Assembly (NCBI GenBank): GCA_003260075.1
Contig: QLIY01000345.1
Span: forward strand, 88,320 to 152,319
Direction of reading: 5' to 3'
DNA: 64,000 nt
Source: Phallusia mammillata
Taxonomy: Eukaryota > Chordata > Ascidiacea > Phlebobranchia > Ascidiidae
Shown: piece after piece, positions 11,970 to 25,094 of the stretch
How positions within the stretch are numbered: the stretch's first letter is position 1
How the letters are laid out: each line of letters opens with the position of its first letter
Translations under genes and position numbers: made by a program
Notes under the pieces: model-generated
The model's database searches: none
What the model was told of the DNA's origin: nothing
The model's input: the letters and a program-made list of their open reading frames with translations, nothing else

Positions 11970-13519
11970 TGTTTTCCGCAACATGACATATCACATTGGT
12001 TAAGTTTCAGTAGTTATTGGATTTGCAGAATTTGTTTGTCTGGGCTTGCTTAGATTACGGGTATATGCGTTGCACAAATAATTGGATCAAAGTGTCATAT
12101 AAATACTGCATGCTGTTTCCGGTTGTACATTACATGTTTTTAAGCAAACTGCTGTGAAAGATTATTTTTCATCTAATCAAAAGAGCACGTTTGTTCAACA
12201 TGTACAACTTATTTACCATTTTTTTAAACACATCTGATAGTTATTGCTCTATGGTCACATTGACACAATAACTCAAACTCTTAATAAAAATCTTACCTAA
12301 ACTGACTCTAATACATTTCTGGCTCTTCAGGGTACTTAAAATAAGTGAGTGTTCTTTACCGTACTGGTCTGTATTATTGTATGTGTTTCGATCTTAAACC
12401 TACCTCGAAATTACGACAAAAAGCTCCGACTAACGGACAAACGTTACGCACGACAGCAGACCTAAACGCCCCTTCTTTCTGCCTAAGTTACGCAACTGTT
12501 TACAGAAACTTCGTGCGTCGATGGGCGATCGAATAAGTGAGGCTCGAATTTTTGCCTTGTTTCTATTCCCCCTAACTTTCGCGACGGCCGAAGTGCTTGT
12601 TTTGATAGCATTTTTGCCATGTCAAATAGAGGGTTGGCCTCAGTGAAAAGGCTATAATTTTCCGGAGGCCTGCTTCCCACGTATTGCTATCAGTAACAAA
12701 TCCCATATAGCTAGCACGTTTACGCCAAGTCTGATTACAGTGAATTTTTCAAAGATTGCAGCAATACGGTCAGTTTGTGGCAATATTTAGCGTTTACGTC
12801 TTACACATTTAAACATTAAGACTTCGACACAACTGAAAAATCCAAAAGTATACACTTGAAAAAGTCACAAAACTGAAACGGAAGTAAAAAACCCTACTGT
12901 AAAGAAATTGTAAGGACCCAAATATTTTCGCCTGAGTTAAAATTGAGAAGATTTAATTTCCGCTGCGGTCAGGAAAGTTCAGGCAAATACCCGCAAACTG
13001 GTCAAGCACAACGCAGTCAAGTTCGTTTTCGAGGCAAGGTTGTAACCACTTATCTCTGCAAACTGAAAATGTGTTGCTAACACGCACGTGATTCCTTATT
13101 AAAATGCAAGTGTCAAATCAAAATACATAGCGAAGAGAGTTCAAAGTTGACAAAAATCACATTTCCTAATTAAAATTCAGATTGAAACATTGTGCGCATG
13201 GCCAAAATTAAGTCCTTGGCAAGAAAAAGTAGTAACGAAACCGTTGGTTCATAAGGTGGCACCAGCGCCAACCGGGGGCGTTTGTAGCTGCAAAAAGGCG
13301 CTGGTTAGTGCTGGGGGACCGTGTAGAAGTAGACAGTTAGACAGTTACAGCGTATGAAACTGATTCCATAACATTGACCACTTCTATAAAAGTTCGAATT
13401 CATCCAAAGTGCCTTGAAAGTAGCCTTACGCTTTTAATACAAGATACAATTTTGGGAAACAGTGCCACACACTCACTTCCTTTTCGAGTTTGTTTGTTAC
13501 AGGTTTAGCATTATTCAAT
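11970..13519. other. intergenic, nothing recognised
   Basis: AT-rich DNA. Short opposing open frames near 12345-12680 lack coding character. Confidence 0.4.
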
Positions 13520-13834
13520 CAGAGTTGTAAGCTCAAAATTTGAGCCTGAATCCGGCCCGAACCCGAATTGTTTTGGAGAAGCCCGTTTAGGCCAGAAAGT
13601 TTGATTGATAGGTTTATAATAAAGAAGACATACACATTGGATAAACAGTAGACAATGGCTGAAACAAGTCGTGTTAAGGCTGTTGGGCATTAGGCTCTAT
13701 CCACCAACTTACTACTTAGCTAGGTAATGTGTATTAAAAAAATACGGACACAGATCCTGAAGTCAGGCCCGAATTAACGCGGTTTGTTACAAAAACCAAA
13801 GCCCGAACCCGGCCCGATATAGCCTACAACTCTG
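13520..13834. mobile_element. hAT-like MITE, 315 bp
   Basis: Inverted termini CAGAGTTGTAAGC and the complementary GCCTACAACTCTG, with inner GGCCCGAACCCG motifs on both sides. Perfect 8-bp duplication TATTCAAT (13512-13519 and 13835-13842). Confidence 0.9.
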
Positions 13835-16831
13835 TATTCAATAGGCAGCAAAATTTCAACAAAGTTTACCGAAAACAAAATATAACTTGTCTTTTTTTGA
13901 CATTGTATTATTTCAAGAAACATTTCAGAAAAATTAGAAACAAACACCTTGCAAAATCACAGTTTCGCAGCGTGACATGAAATTTGCTGTGAGAATAAAG
14001 GGCTGTGTTTGTGGCACGAGCCCCAGCACAAGGAATTACTCTTTTCCGCCAGGAGAAACGCAAATGACGTTGAGACAAAAATCGACACTGAATACTAATA
14101 TTAAAGTACCTTCATACAATTGTCGAATCCTGGGCGAAGACAACACCATCAGACATCAGATGGCCAAAGCCAAGATCTTCTTCAATCTTCCCAGTAACGC
14201 ATTTAAATTACTAATCAATGTTTACTGTCGCTTCTTATGCATTGGTCCTACTGAAACAGAAAAAGTTAAGTTTTTGCATACATTTCTAGACGCTGTAACT
14301 TTCAGTCCACAAGTCAAACTATTGTAACTGAACAAAGGAAAGTCAAATCAGCAGCTCGGTCAGTCTTTAGCCCAAACATTCCCGGTGACGGCAAAAAGTT
14401 AATCCCGTGTACAAACACGTCACGGGGGTAAATTACGTCTCCAGGCCAGGAGTGTGTGCCGTTCTTGGAGGCCTGTTGACCGATGCCACTTTACAGTCGC
14501 CTTGTGAGAACCCTTCAAGCCAAGAGGTCGGCCACGAGTACTTTATGTGGTCCAAGACACGAGAGCACAGCTGCGTTATGGTTCATGCTCTGCTACCAAT
14601 ATTCAACTGCGGGAGAATGATACTCAACTTTACCGATATGAACCATTTGTCTTCGCCTTTCATGTTAACAACTTAAATCGCAAAGTCTTGGCACAGCGCA
14701 CATACACCGAGTTTTGTGGAACCCCTTTTTGTCAAGTGCAAGGCAGCGGCTTGACCCCGGATTGGCTGAAGTAGGAAGTGGTCTACAAGGAGTGACAAGG
14801 GCATTGGAACGAATTGACAAATCACCGTTTTGTCGAGCAAACGCTTGTAAACTTGTCAATCAGCGTTTCCTCACCACTTTGCACTTGCAGCACACCAAAA
14901 GCTAAATTTTTGCCCTCGGCACAAAACAAAATATCCCAATAAACTGTATTGCAACTATCACTTCTTGTGATGCTAGTGTTTTTGGTAGCAGGTGCCACGT
15001 ACATCCGCATTAATTTGGTATTTAAGCTTGTAAACATGCGATGATGGTTGCATTCAGCAAAAACAAATATTTCGCGGCACAGAACTGTTCAAGCATTCGG
15101 GTTTTTATATACTGCTGCAACCTACAAGTGAAACTCACAAAACTCCGTCTTTAATGTGTTTTAAATTAAACGTATGATATAATTAAGGATGCCATACAAA
15201 TTTGTTTTGTCAGGCCGGCAACATTGTTTTGTGACCAGAAAAAACAAAACTCGAAGACCTAAAGTGGAAAGCAATACCTTTCATTATGCTAGTGTTTACG
15301 TTGCACGCAGCCTTAAAAATAAAGAAAGTACGAACAAATCTATAAAAGTCAAATGTATGTACTCTCGGAGTATAATCCGATGATTAGATATACGCTTGAG
15401 TTGCCAAAGACCAATTTTTTAAGGCGTGTTTGTAACTTCAAAGGAAACCAGCGAGATCACGACTTGCAAGCAATTGAAAAGAATCTGTCAAAACTTAATT
15501 TGCAATTTTCTGACCACATGTTTTTTAAATCCGGCATAAACTTTAATCATACACCTGCCGAGCTTTCAATCAAACTTTATATTCGGAACAGTTTACGTGA
15601 TTATTTGAATTTAATTTTAGATATGTTATGTTTTGTCAATGCGTTCCATACCTTTTTATGTGATTTTTCACATTATCGGCTACGAAGCCTTATAGATGTA
15701 ATGTTGGCGCCTTGTTTATAAATACACTTTTAATGTCATATGACATTCTTAATATATGACATTCCGTAATCTTTATAAATCACAACCTTTCAAAGAAATT
15801 GAAAATAGTTACTAGCAGTGGTGGGATTCAAATTTTTGTCGGCCAGTTCTATCACAAAAGTTATATTTTTCAGCCGGTTCTGTTACAAAAAGTCCATTGA
15901 CAGTAACCAGCAATGCTAACCGGTTCGCTGGTCTCATAAAATTTCGTGAGATAGTTCTATAGAACCGGTGCGAACCGGGTGAATCCTACCACTGGTTACT
16001 AGTCTACTAAGCAATGTTTGCTTCTACTTGTTCGTGTCCTTTTTTACTATCATTTGGTAGTCCAGATTCTATACGCGCTTGTTTTTAAGGCCAAAACGGG
16101 ATTGGTTACCACAAAACTATAAACTAAGCATCGGCTGTGCCTACCCTTTAAATATGATATAACGACATAAACTTGAATTAATTCCCCTTTCAATATAAAG
16201 GGTGACTATTGTTAAAATAAGGACCTAAGATTGTACTATCGAAACATTATAGCTTTTTTTCTTGAGAGACTCGCATCTATTACGCCGTAAAAGCACACAT
16301 CTACCTACATATATCTTCGAACTCATCTATACTAAGTCATAAACTATGTTTCCTTAAAATCGACAAACCAGATGAATCAAGAATTAGCTTTAAATATCAA
16401 ACAATTTTATCCACGGAATGCGGTTATACAATAGGCGTATATTGCAATTCAACTACACACGCCTGGTTAATAAGATTATGAAAACCGGCTTTGATGAATA
16501 AATCCACTGTGTTTTACTTTTCGTTATTATGAGTAGACACATCATTAACGCTTACTGTGGTTTTAAATAAAGTAGCTTGGGAGAAGCAACTGATGCCTTA
16601 AACAGAAAATACTTGACGATTTGAATCAATTAAAGCCAACTATTTAACGAATAAACTACAACGTATTTTGCACACCAACGTGCATATTTATCGTATTTTG
16701 AGTTAAACTGCACATGGACAAAATGTTCATGCATGTACAAGAAGTTGACTGTGGTTTAGATAAAAAAAACTGTTAGTTCAACTTTCCTGTCCTACATCTA
16801 TGCCAGGTCTTCTCAAACACTGACTAGCGAG
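13835..16831. other. intergenic, no gene established
   Basis: Several open frames of 60-122 codons (for example 13977-14327 and 15353-15721) have no recognisable protein sequence and overlap frames on the other strand. A hAT-like MITE lies at 15816. Confidence 0.4.
15816..15994. mobile_element. hAT-like MITE, 179 bp
   Basis: Termini CAGTGGTGGGATTCA and TGAATCCTACCACTG are inverted. Perfect 8-bp duplication GTTACTAG (15808-15815 and 15995-16002). Internal GAACCGG/CCGGTTC motifs are also inverted. Confidence 0.93.
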
Positions 16832-17107
16832 TCAACTTGTTTCGTTTAAAAACAAATTGTATCCGTTCCGCAAAGAGTCGCGAACCCTGATAGCCCATAA
16901 CATGTCGTGTATGGCTGTCAAACATATTGTGTCAAGTCTAATTTCACACGCGCCTTTCATGCCGATTTCCTGATCTAATCGGGCGGCTTTGTCCTCGAGA
17001 CTAGCGACGACACTTTTACCTGTTGTGTTCGCCTTTGTTTGTCGTCGTACGACTTGTCGAACATGGAACCAGTACCGCCTTCTCGTTCCGTCGTTTTCGT
17101 CTGTCAA
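16832..17107 (-). CDS. possible exon of an unidentified gene
   Basis: An open frame of about 90 residues ends in TGA at 16832 and is noticeably less AT-rich than its surroundings. Its last 60 residues contain a plausible helical, charged segment (SLEDKAARLDQEIGMKG, then RVRDSLRNGYNLFL). A possible acceptor (CAACAG on the minus strand) precedes GTAAAAGTGTC near 17020. No family was recognised and no second exon was linked, so this may not be a gene. Confidence 0.25.
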   Translation of the reverse strand: MTDENDGTRRRYWFHVRQVVRRQTKANTTGKSVVASLEDKAARLDQEIGMKGACEIRLDTICLTAIHDMLWAIRVRDSLRNGYNLFLNETS

Positions 17108-17225
17108 ACGACGCGAACAGGGGCGTTATAAACCATAGAGCAGCGGTATCATGTTCCCCGTGACAACCGGACCGTCGATGGCGCGCGTTCCGCCTTCTCC
17201 AGTTTGAACGATTTCTAAAGATCAT

Positions 17226-18945
17226 TTAAAAGGGCCTGAGATAATGTTCCAGTTTATATGTATTACTTTAAATGTTGAATCTTTCCCAGCCAGTTTAATG
17301 GGCGTACATACGTTGTTTATTAAGCCCCACTTGAAACATGACAAACGTTTCAAAGACGTTGTGTCAATTAAACACTAGCAAATTATTATCATTTTCAGCC
17401 TTAATATAGTAAATATTTGAGTAAACAAAATATTGTTTTCCTTGCCATTTTAGGGTGGTTTTCTTTGGCAAGTAATATTTTGTTGTTGTTTTTTTGGCAG
17501 CAAGTTGTTTACACGTAGCAAGTTGTTGATACTATAATGACATGCAAGTTTGTATCCGATTTTTGGCTTTAATGATTAGGGGCCACAAAATATCTGTACG
17601 CTTAAACCTTAACGCGAAACGTGATCCCTGGTCAAGCAAAACAACGTATTGAATTTCACTCTCTTCTCAAAACATCCACAAAATTACCAAAGCAAAAACA
17701 CTCCGCGCATTAACTATATACTATATACTAGGGACGATTTGCGGCAATTGACTCAGTCATAAACGAAGACAATTTACATAAATTGGCAACGGTGATGTTT
17801 AAGGGAAGGCAATTGGTTGTAGGTCAATTGGCTAATTTAGAATCTAATGATGTGTCGATTGCAGTCATTTACATCAAAATATGTGCTCTATACTGACCAC
17901 ATGCGGAAAAATATTTACATCAGATGTTTCAGCAACTTTCATTGTCCTTTTTTATGCAACCAAGCACGTGTTTTTTGATAAATTGTTATATAACTAGTGT
18001 TAGACGCAAGGAATGTGCCGCGTTAAGAAGTAAAGTTGTTGCGTCTGATGCATCTCTGACTTTAATTTGTTTATTGCTTTGCATCTTTGTACCTGCAGGG
18101 CACAAATGCAAAGTTATCGGCTGCGATAATTAACATTTCACCCCCTGGTCATTTCGCACAATAGGCGCTGGTGACAGCTTCGCATCGCTGCGTGGCAACC
18201 TTGTTCTACTGCTATGCGCTGGTACTTTCTTGTATGCCCCGCGGCAAGACAAGACATTTCCAGTGCAACAGTCGAAGCACAATCACAACTTGCGTTGAAA
18301 AGTTGATTGGAATCAAGTTAAAAAGTTGACATACCGCTTCGTTATTGCAAAGTCTCGAAACAGAATCAAGAAAATAAGAAATCAAGATTTCGTATTTAGA
18401 ATAAATAAACAGCTGTAGTTCACATAGTCGGAAAATAAGTTTTGTTGTATTTAGCTGCTTGGAATACAAGAAATATTTAGGTTTTCCGAAACTACTCAGA
18501 AAAAGGATGTTTCAGCTGTAAAGCTTAAAACAGTTTAAGAAATCCTTTGATGTAAGTTTAGATTTTTTGAGAATTATATTAGAACAAGTGTCCCCAAAAA
18601 ACAGGTGAAGCTTGATCGCAAATATGAAAAACACTACACATATCTTCCCACGCTGCATTAAATTTTAACAATCATCGGAAATATTGCGCTGTTTTAGTTT
18701 GCAGTAGTGACGTAAAGCAACCAGATCGACTGGTTTTGTTGTGTAATCGCGCACGTATGTTTCATGTACTTAACAATGGGAAGTAAATTCAGGCGTTTTT
18801 CAATTAGGTATTATGTCTTGTATTGGTCTGTACTGTGCCGTAAGGCGACCAACACCTCTTACTTGAACTTTACTGATCTACTATGTATTTTAACAGCGGA
18901 TTTTAGTTTAGGTGTTAGTTGGGTCTGGGTTTTTTTCCAATCAAG
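17226..18945. other. intergenic, upstream of the fucosyltransferase-like gene
   Basis: No exon supported. The last few hundred bases should contain the promoter and 5' UTR of the gene starting at 18946, but no clear TATA box was seen. Confidence 0.35.
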
Positions 18946-20368
18946 ATGCGGATGCGTCTTAACAAGAAGTTTGTTAAGCGTTCTTTAGAGCTCATTGGAG
19001 CAGTGGCTGTCGTGTATCTGATGCTTGAAGTATTGGAATCACACACGATGGACAAGAATGACGTCACTCGTGTAAGTACCAGTGATGTGCCGAGGTCAAA
19101 AGATAGGGTCACTTGCTGATGACTGATCACATAAGGATGTAGAAATTATTAAAACATGCATATAATTCAGGATTGTTTTTGCAGAATGTTCAAGTTCGCC
19201 TTCCGCAAGCTAACGGAGAAATAGAAGAAATTGCAGTCCCAGCTAACGAGCTTCAAGATCTTCAACAACAGGTTAGAAAACAACCATTTAAAGATGTGCA
19301 CTAAAATACCAAAAATAAGCAGCGAAATATTTTTTTAAATTTTGAAACAAGAATTTTATTCAAATTTTTCGACTTTTGGTGTTGGCACTATTTTGAACCC
19401 AACTCGTTTTGCAATGCATGTTTGCAATGATCACTTGCCGTTTTTCAGCTTTTACTGGCAAAACGAGAACAAGCACAAGTACAAGCTCAAGTCATGCAAA
19501 GGCCAGATAACTTTGCAAATAAAGTCCAACCACAAGCCGCAGCTCAAGTAAGTAACGTCTTTAGCAAACATTTACCTAAATGGTACAATTCGCCCAATTT
19601 GTCAACAGACCAAAATGTTGTCACTTTTTTATAGTATCGGAATATACTTTTTTAGAGTATTTAAAAACTTTAAATTAAATCGTCCGGTAGTGTAAAAAAG
19701 ACTTGCTCTAATACAGTGGTACTGAACCTGTAGGTAATTACCCACAATGAGGCAATTTGACGCTTTTCTGAAGGTTATTAGACTATCATTTTTTGGTTTG
19801 TGGCGTCATCTTTCTGTGACGTCACAATAAAGAAAGTTTTTGAAAAGGAAGCAGATAAACTCAGTCAGGGCAACAGTCATAAAAAGGTTAAAAACCACTG
19901 CTCTAGTAAAAATGTTTTCCTTGTTCAACAGATTTTAGAATTAGGCATGGAAAGGCAACAAACAATTTCATACAAAACTTTTAATCAGGTTGAAGAGCCA
20001 CAAGTCACAGAAAGAAAAGTTGTCGAACAACCGAAGCAATCACCGGTTACTCGGGCAAAACCAACTGAAAGAAAAGTACCTAAACCGGAAGTGAAAGCAG
20101 GTAAGATGATTCACATGCACCGTTTGCAAGTTGGTATTCTCTAGAAAATAATAACTCCAAACAAAATTTCTTTGGTCTTTAACTTATCCCTTTTTAGCGA
20201 AACGATACAGAAATATCAGACGGAGCAAATTGCATCGACCGTATTTTAGGCCTTGGGCACGCGGCAAGGCATCACGCAAGTTGAAAAGTTTCCTTTGCGG
20301 ACATTTAACAACTTTTATTTTACATATTTCGTTTTGCTTACAACACAACATTTTCGGTTTGCAAAAAA

Positions 20369-20415
<47 letters not shown>

Positions 20416-23400
20416 ATTTTTTATTATATATTTTTTTTTGCAGAATAAAAGTCTGCGTTTTATGTTTTTGAATGATACTTTTGTTAAAACCGCGCTATAT
20501 GTCATTCCTTATGGTAATCCCACAAAGGTTTGCAAAACAAACAAACAATTTTTCCGTTTGCCTACGCTTTTAACAGGCTATTGTCGAAACAGGTGGAAGT
20601 CTATTGAATCTCTGTCCAGAATCCGAAGATTAATAATATTACGAAAATTATTTTGTTATTTTTTTAGAAAAACCAAAGCGCAAAGTAGCAGTAGCAAACA
20701 ACGCTGGATTGCGGCCGTTGTCGGGAAAATCATCCCCTGATCTAGGAGTGAACACAAACTTTGATGAATTGAACATTGTAAGTTGCATTTAACTGGTTAT
20801 ATTTGGTTAGTTTTGGGAAAGAAATACTAAATGTAACTGTTTCAAGCTCCAGTTTTTTTGTGAATCAACTGTATATTCTCCTTTACACAGCCTGAACCAC
20901 AGTTAAAATCGTCAGGATACGTTCTACCTATGCTCTACTTTGACATGGGACCAAACAATCTCTTCCGACTGTTCAGGCAAGGAGCGGTAACTGCCTATGA
21001 GATGGGCAGAACTGCTGTTGTTCCAGTTTTTCACAGGTAAGACAATTAAAGTTTATAGATTAAATTTACCCTGTGTTTCAACATAATGTTCTTCAAAAAG
21101 TGAAAAAAAAGAAAAAAGCACTACAGCAATACAACTAAAATGTTTTATGTACACCTTCCTAAGCAAACATATTAATAAATTTACAAGACATCCTCGCATG
21201 GGTGATGCAGCATCAAATCCATTTGTACTTCCAATTTTTGATCAAAACTACACAGTGGACCTCGTGTGGCCGCCAACAGACACAATAGACCCAGGAACGT
21301 TGAAAAAGGTGGGTTAAGATTCAAACGATAATGGATATGGTGTCTTAATTTAACGATTGTCAAATCAGGTTATGGGAGTAAGCTCAATGAAAGACTTTCG
21401 CAAAGACTGTAAAGGACACTTAAATCTATTAGTAAAATGCGGGCAGTTGGATCCAAAACGCCTTGATGGAATTCAACATTTTCAAAGAGCTGCTGATTTA
21501 AAGGTATAGTTTATTTGACATTGATACAAACATGATATCAGACATCAGTCACAAACTATTTACACTAATACTTTTGTACACAGCGTAGCCTATGCTGCTT
21601 AATATATGGCGTACAGGTTTGTTTATTGTGCACTAAGCGATTTTCTCATGAGATACCACGCTCTCAGGAAGCTTTATATAGCAGTAAACATTAATCGCGC
21701 TGATTTACAGAATTGCATTCAATTAAGTTATTAAGGAATGTAGAGTTAAAAAAAAATTACAAACTTAACAAAAATCAGTGCAAAAATTACTGAACAATTA
21801 TTTCCGTTTAACCAGCAAACCTTTTTGATTTAAGGTTGATAAGGAGATTAGTATCGCTACATATGAAGAACTTGTTCCCAACGATTTAAGTCCAGGAGTG
21901 GTTGGGCCGGACGAATATAAATGTATGGGCATTATTTATGGAAAGAAATGTCTACCAAGTCAGGATAGATGGCTTGCAACGTTTTCTAGGATAGCAAAGT
22001 CTTTCATGAGGTGCTTAACATATATGAAATGATATTGGTAAAACTGTAGAAAGTAAATATTGATCACATTTTAATAATCTGCATTTTGTAATCTTACGTG
22101 ATGTTACAGACCCTTACCATGTCGGAAATTTGCTGCAAACTTCATTGAAAACGTGATGGGTGGACAACCCTATATGGCTGTTCATTGGAGAGGGGGGGGG
22201 GTAAACTGTAGAAAGTAAATATTGATCACATTTTAATATTCTGCATTTTTTAATCTTACGTGATGTTACAGACCCTTACCATGTCGAAAATTTGCTGCAA
22301 ACTTTATTGAAAACGTGATGGGTGGACAACCCTATATGGCTGTTCATTGGAGATACGAGTCCGACTGGCTTGATATGTGAGTTAATCAATCTTAATCGAA
22401 ACAACACTACTAACAAAATGTGCTTGTATAATGTTATAGTCCTGGACCTGGTAATCGTTTGTGAAAATTTAACAAAAAAATGTCGTTAAAGGTGTAAACC
22501 TTCGAGGCCGAAAGGAGCCCGAGAACGCAACAAAGAAATTTGCCGTCTTACAATGGGTCTGACTTATGATGATGAAATAAGAAACAACTTTATCCAAGCA
22601 ATAAAGGACAAGATGGCCGACTACAGTCTAAAACAACTTTTCCTCGCAAGTCCCCCAAATGTGAGCTTTATCAACACTGCTGTTTCAAAGTGCGTTAAAT
22701 TTAAACACATGCTTTTTTGTTAGAATATAGATCTGATTAGACTCATGAACGAAAGCTTTCCGGGAAACTTCTACTATAGCGACGACATTATACAATACGC
22801 AAAAAAGACAGAGGGCGAAGGATTTCTGACCAACAACTACAAAGGATCGTTTATAGAGCAGGAAGTGTGTTTTAGTAAGTGATGAAAACAAGAAGGCAGA
22901 AAAGATGCGCTACTGCATAACCCCGATGTATTGTATACTTATTTAACTGAATCATGTACCTTGAATCGCAGAATCCACGCTGTTCCTTGGTTCTTCACTT
23001 TCGTCGTGGACGCAAACGGTTTTAACCGATCGCTTGGCTCGAGGAATTAAACGGCATGATAGCGTTTTGCATGTTGTAGGAAAAGGTAAGCAATCAATTT
23101 ATGGAGTCACAAAGAGGTCATGAGGATAGTCATGGAATAGGTGTACAAAACATTGTAAGCTTCGTGTACGAGACATAACTGTAGACGAGTAGAAAGACAG
23201 TAAAAAAAATGCGTTTGGTTACCCCCATATACACCACATGGGGAGCGCGGAACAGTCTAAAGTTTATGATAAAAAAATAAAATAAACTTCGGAACCCCTG
23301 TCCTAAACCTTAATCTGTCAAAAGTTAGGATGCAGGTTTAGACAACTGTGAGCATAATTTTAAAATAAGTGCTTTTACTAATCACGTTGGCTTAAAGGCG

Positions 23401-23546
23401 TATAATTGTGTTGAAACCGCGATCAGCATTGCTTATTGTTATATCCGCTGTGCATTTCAGGTGCTCCTGGTTTCCCAGCGCTAATATTCCAATTTCCTGA
23501 AGGAAAATTCAACTTTGGCGGAATGATACCGGGCAAAAAAGTTTGA
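18946..23546 (+). CDS. type II membrane protein related to O-fucosyltransferases
   Basis: Exons: 18946-19071, 19185-19271, 19449-19547, 19932-20100, 20198-about 20268, 20444-20527, 20577-20592 (16 nt), 20668-20777, 20891-21036, 21187-21308, 21369-21503, 21835-22010, 22272-22376, 22492-22660, 22724-22874, 22972-23085 and 23461-23546. Phases agree except at exon 5, whose donor is unclear next to the 46-G run. The product is about 650 residues: a short basic tail, one membrane anchor (about residues 14-30, LELIGAVAVVYLMLEVL), a Gln/Lys-rich stem, then a luminal domain. LPMLYFDMGPNNLFRL and VHWRYESDW resemble the GDP-fucose-binding motifs of the O-FucT superfamily, and FLGSSLSSW resembles the late Ser-rich motif. 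A Golgi or ER glycosyltransferase is inferred; acceptor substrate unknown. The ATG with MRMRLNKK was chosen over an upstream in-frame ATG because the basic tail then directly precedes the anchor. Confidence 0.8.
19714..19900. mobile_element. hAT-like MITE, 187 bp
   Basis: Starts CAGTGGTACTGAACC and ends GGTTAAAAACCACTG. Flanks CTCTAATA and CTCTAGTA match at 7 of 8 bases. It lies in intron 3 of the fucosyltransferase-like gene, ending about 30 bases before the exon 4 acceptor. Confidence 0.85.
20369..20414. repeat. 46-G run, probable sized assembly gap
   Basis: Uninterrupted G run between exons 5 and 6 of the fucosyltransferase-like gene with no duplicated flanks. Frames crossing it give meaningless poly-glycine. 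Confidence 0.8.
22038..22353. repeat. about 153-bp direct repeat containing part of exon 13, around a 10-G run
   Basis: Left copy about 22038-22191, right copy 22202-22353, G run 22192-22201. The left copy holds an acceptor and the first 82 bases of exon 13 (22110-22191) but no native donor. The right copy is complete and reads on into YESDWLD. Confidence 0.85.
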
Positions 23547-25094
23547 TGAACGTTTCAGTTTGTACGCCACGGGTTCGGCCACCAGTGCCAGGCAAATGAC
23601 GATTATGCGCTGAACCTTATTTGCCTAATGCTTGACCACTGTTTTGTATTGTGTGCACTTGGCCAAACCGAAAGCAGCAACTCATATGATGAGCATACAG
23701 CCTGTGTTTTTGTTATAGATCAACCTGACATTAAATGTGAAGTGGGCTAGTTTTGAAAATGCTTATCTGGATATTTAGCAGAAGTTCTCTTTTCATTATT
23801 TGTTTTATATTTTACAATGCTCTGCAGTCTGCACGCACAATCAAGTGCCTATCACTTTTCGGATTGACTTAAAAGTATAACGCGTTTAGGTTAATTTTAC
23901 CAATAAATTGCTCATGTTCTTTAGTTTTGTTATGATATGCTTTTGTTATTTTATGCGCCACGAATACACCATTTTTGTGTACGTAGTTGCATTTTGACTA
24001 TATCCTGTCTAAACTGGTCACAGTTACAATTACAAACGCCGGCAAGCTTTTTCGCGATGATTTTAGCCAGGCATTATTTCGGCTTTAATAAACCAACCAA
24101 TGTCCTGCACATGCAAGTTAACCAAACTGTTTATGCAGTCATCATGACACAGATTAGTTGAAATTCAAGAGCTGTTTTCAAGGCGTTTCGGTTTGGGGTA
24201 TTAGTCCATCAGGGACTCCATCATCCTATCCATCATTTTCTGGTGTCGATGGCTACAAGTTAAACATCACCTAATAATGTTGACAACGAACTGACAAAAC
24301 AAGAGTAGGCTTATAACAGGTTTGACGAGGCAGTAGGCTAAACCTCGGTGCAATAGTGCTTCTTGTAGCGTGTTGGTCTGAGTATCGTGATAGGGACCGC
24401 ATTTCATCATGTTTGCGCAGTGTTTGGTCAACCAAATAATCAAATGGCCGCAGTCGGAAAACAAAATAGTTTATTTTGCTTAGTGAAAGAACACATAGCG
24501 ACACAATTCACAAAGTCGGAAATAACTGCGCAACGTTGAAACGTCGGAAATATGGATCGCAAAACAATATATTAAACTTGCTGCAGCTACAGCGTATTAT
24601 AAAGCGGTATGTAGCTTTAGTACCGACCCATCACAATTAAAAACATTTTTCGCGATACTTCGAACAAAACCTATGAAAAAGTATTTTAATGTCGTTTTGC
24701 CATACGCTAAAGAATGTAATCCAAATGTCATACTCTTAAGTAAATCCACTAGGCGAGGTGGTTTGATTTTTGCACTGTAAGAAATTATTCGAAAAAATGT
24801 GACGTAATCATCGACTTGTTTACAAAGGGGGGGGGGCAGGCGACGTGGCTTGATTTTTGCACTGGAAGAAATTATTCGAAAAAATGTGACGTAATCATCG
24901 ACTTGTTTACAAACTTCGCACAAAGTAAAAAAAATCCCCTGTTTGTAAACTGCCTGTCCTTTGCCACATGGAAAAGTTTCTCCGAGAGTGCATGGTCAGA
25001 GCCGTTGTTTATCTTATCTCTTTCTATATTTTAGTGGTTTGTGTATAGGACGTAAAGGCATATTGAAGTTATAAGGCACAAATATAACACAACA
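23547..25094. other. 3' UTR and intergenic DNA before the FMO cluster
   Basis: No coding exon seen. Contains a duplicated G-run junction at 24753-24913. Confidence 0.45.
24753..24913. repeat. about 74-bp direct repeat around a 10-G run
   Basis: Left copy 24753-24826, right copy from 24839, G run 24827-24836. A minus-strand frame reads the same peptide twice (KQVDDYVTFFRIIS) because of this duplication. Confidence 0.85.

Noticed and set aside
13977..15721. Several ORFs of 60-122 codons in the intergenic block
   Set aside because: They overlap frames on both strands, lack recognisable protein sequence and have no supporting promoter or splice signals.
24597..24923. Minus-strand ORF with a repeated peptide (KQVDDYVTFFRIIS twice)
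   Set aside because: The repetition is the duplicated flank of the G run at 24827, and the frame has no gene structure.
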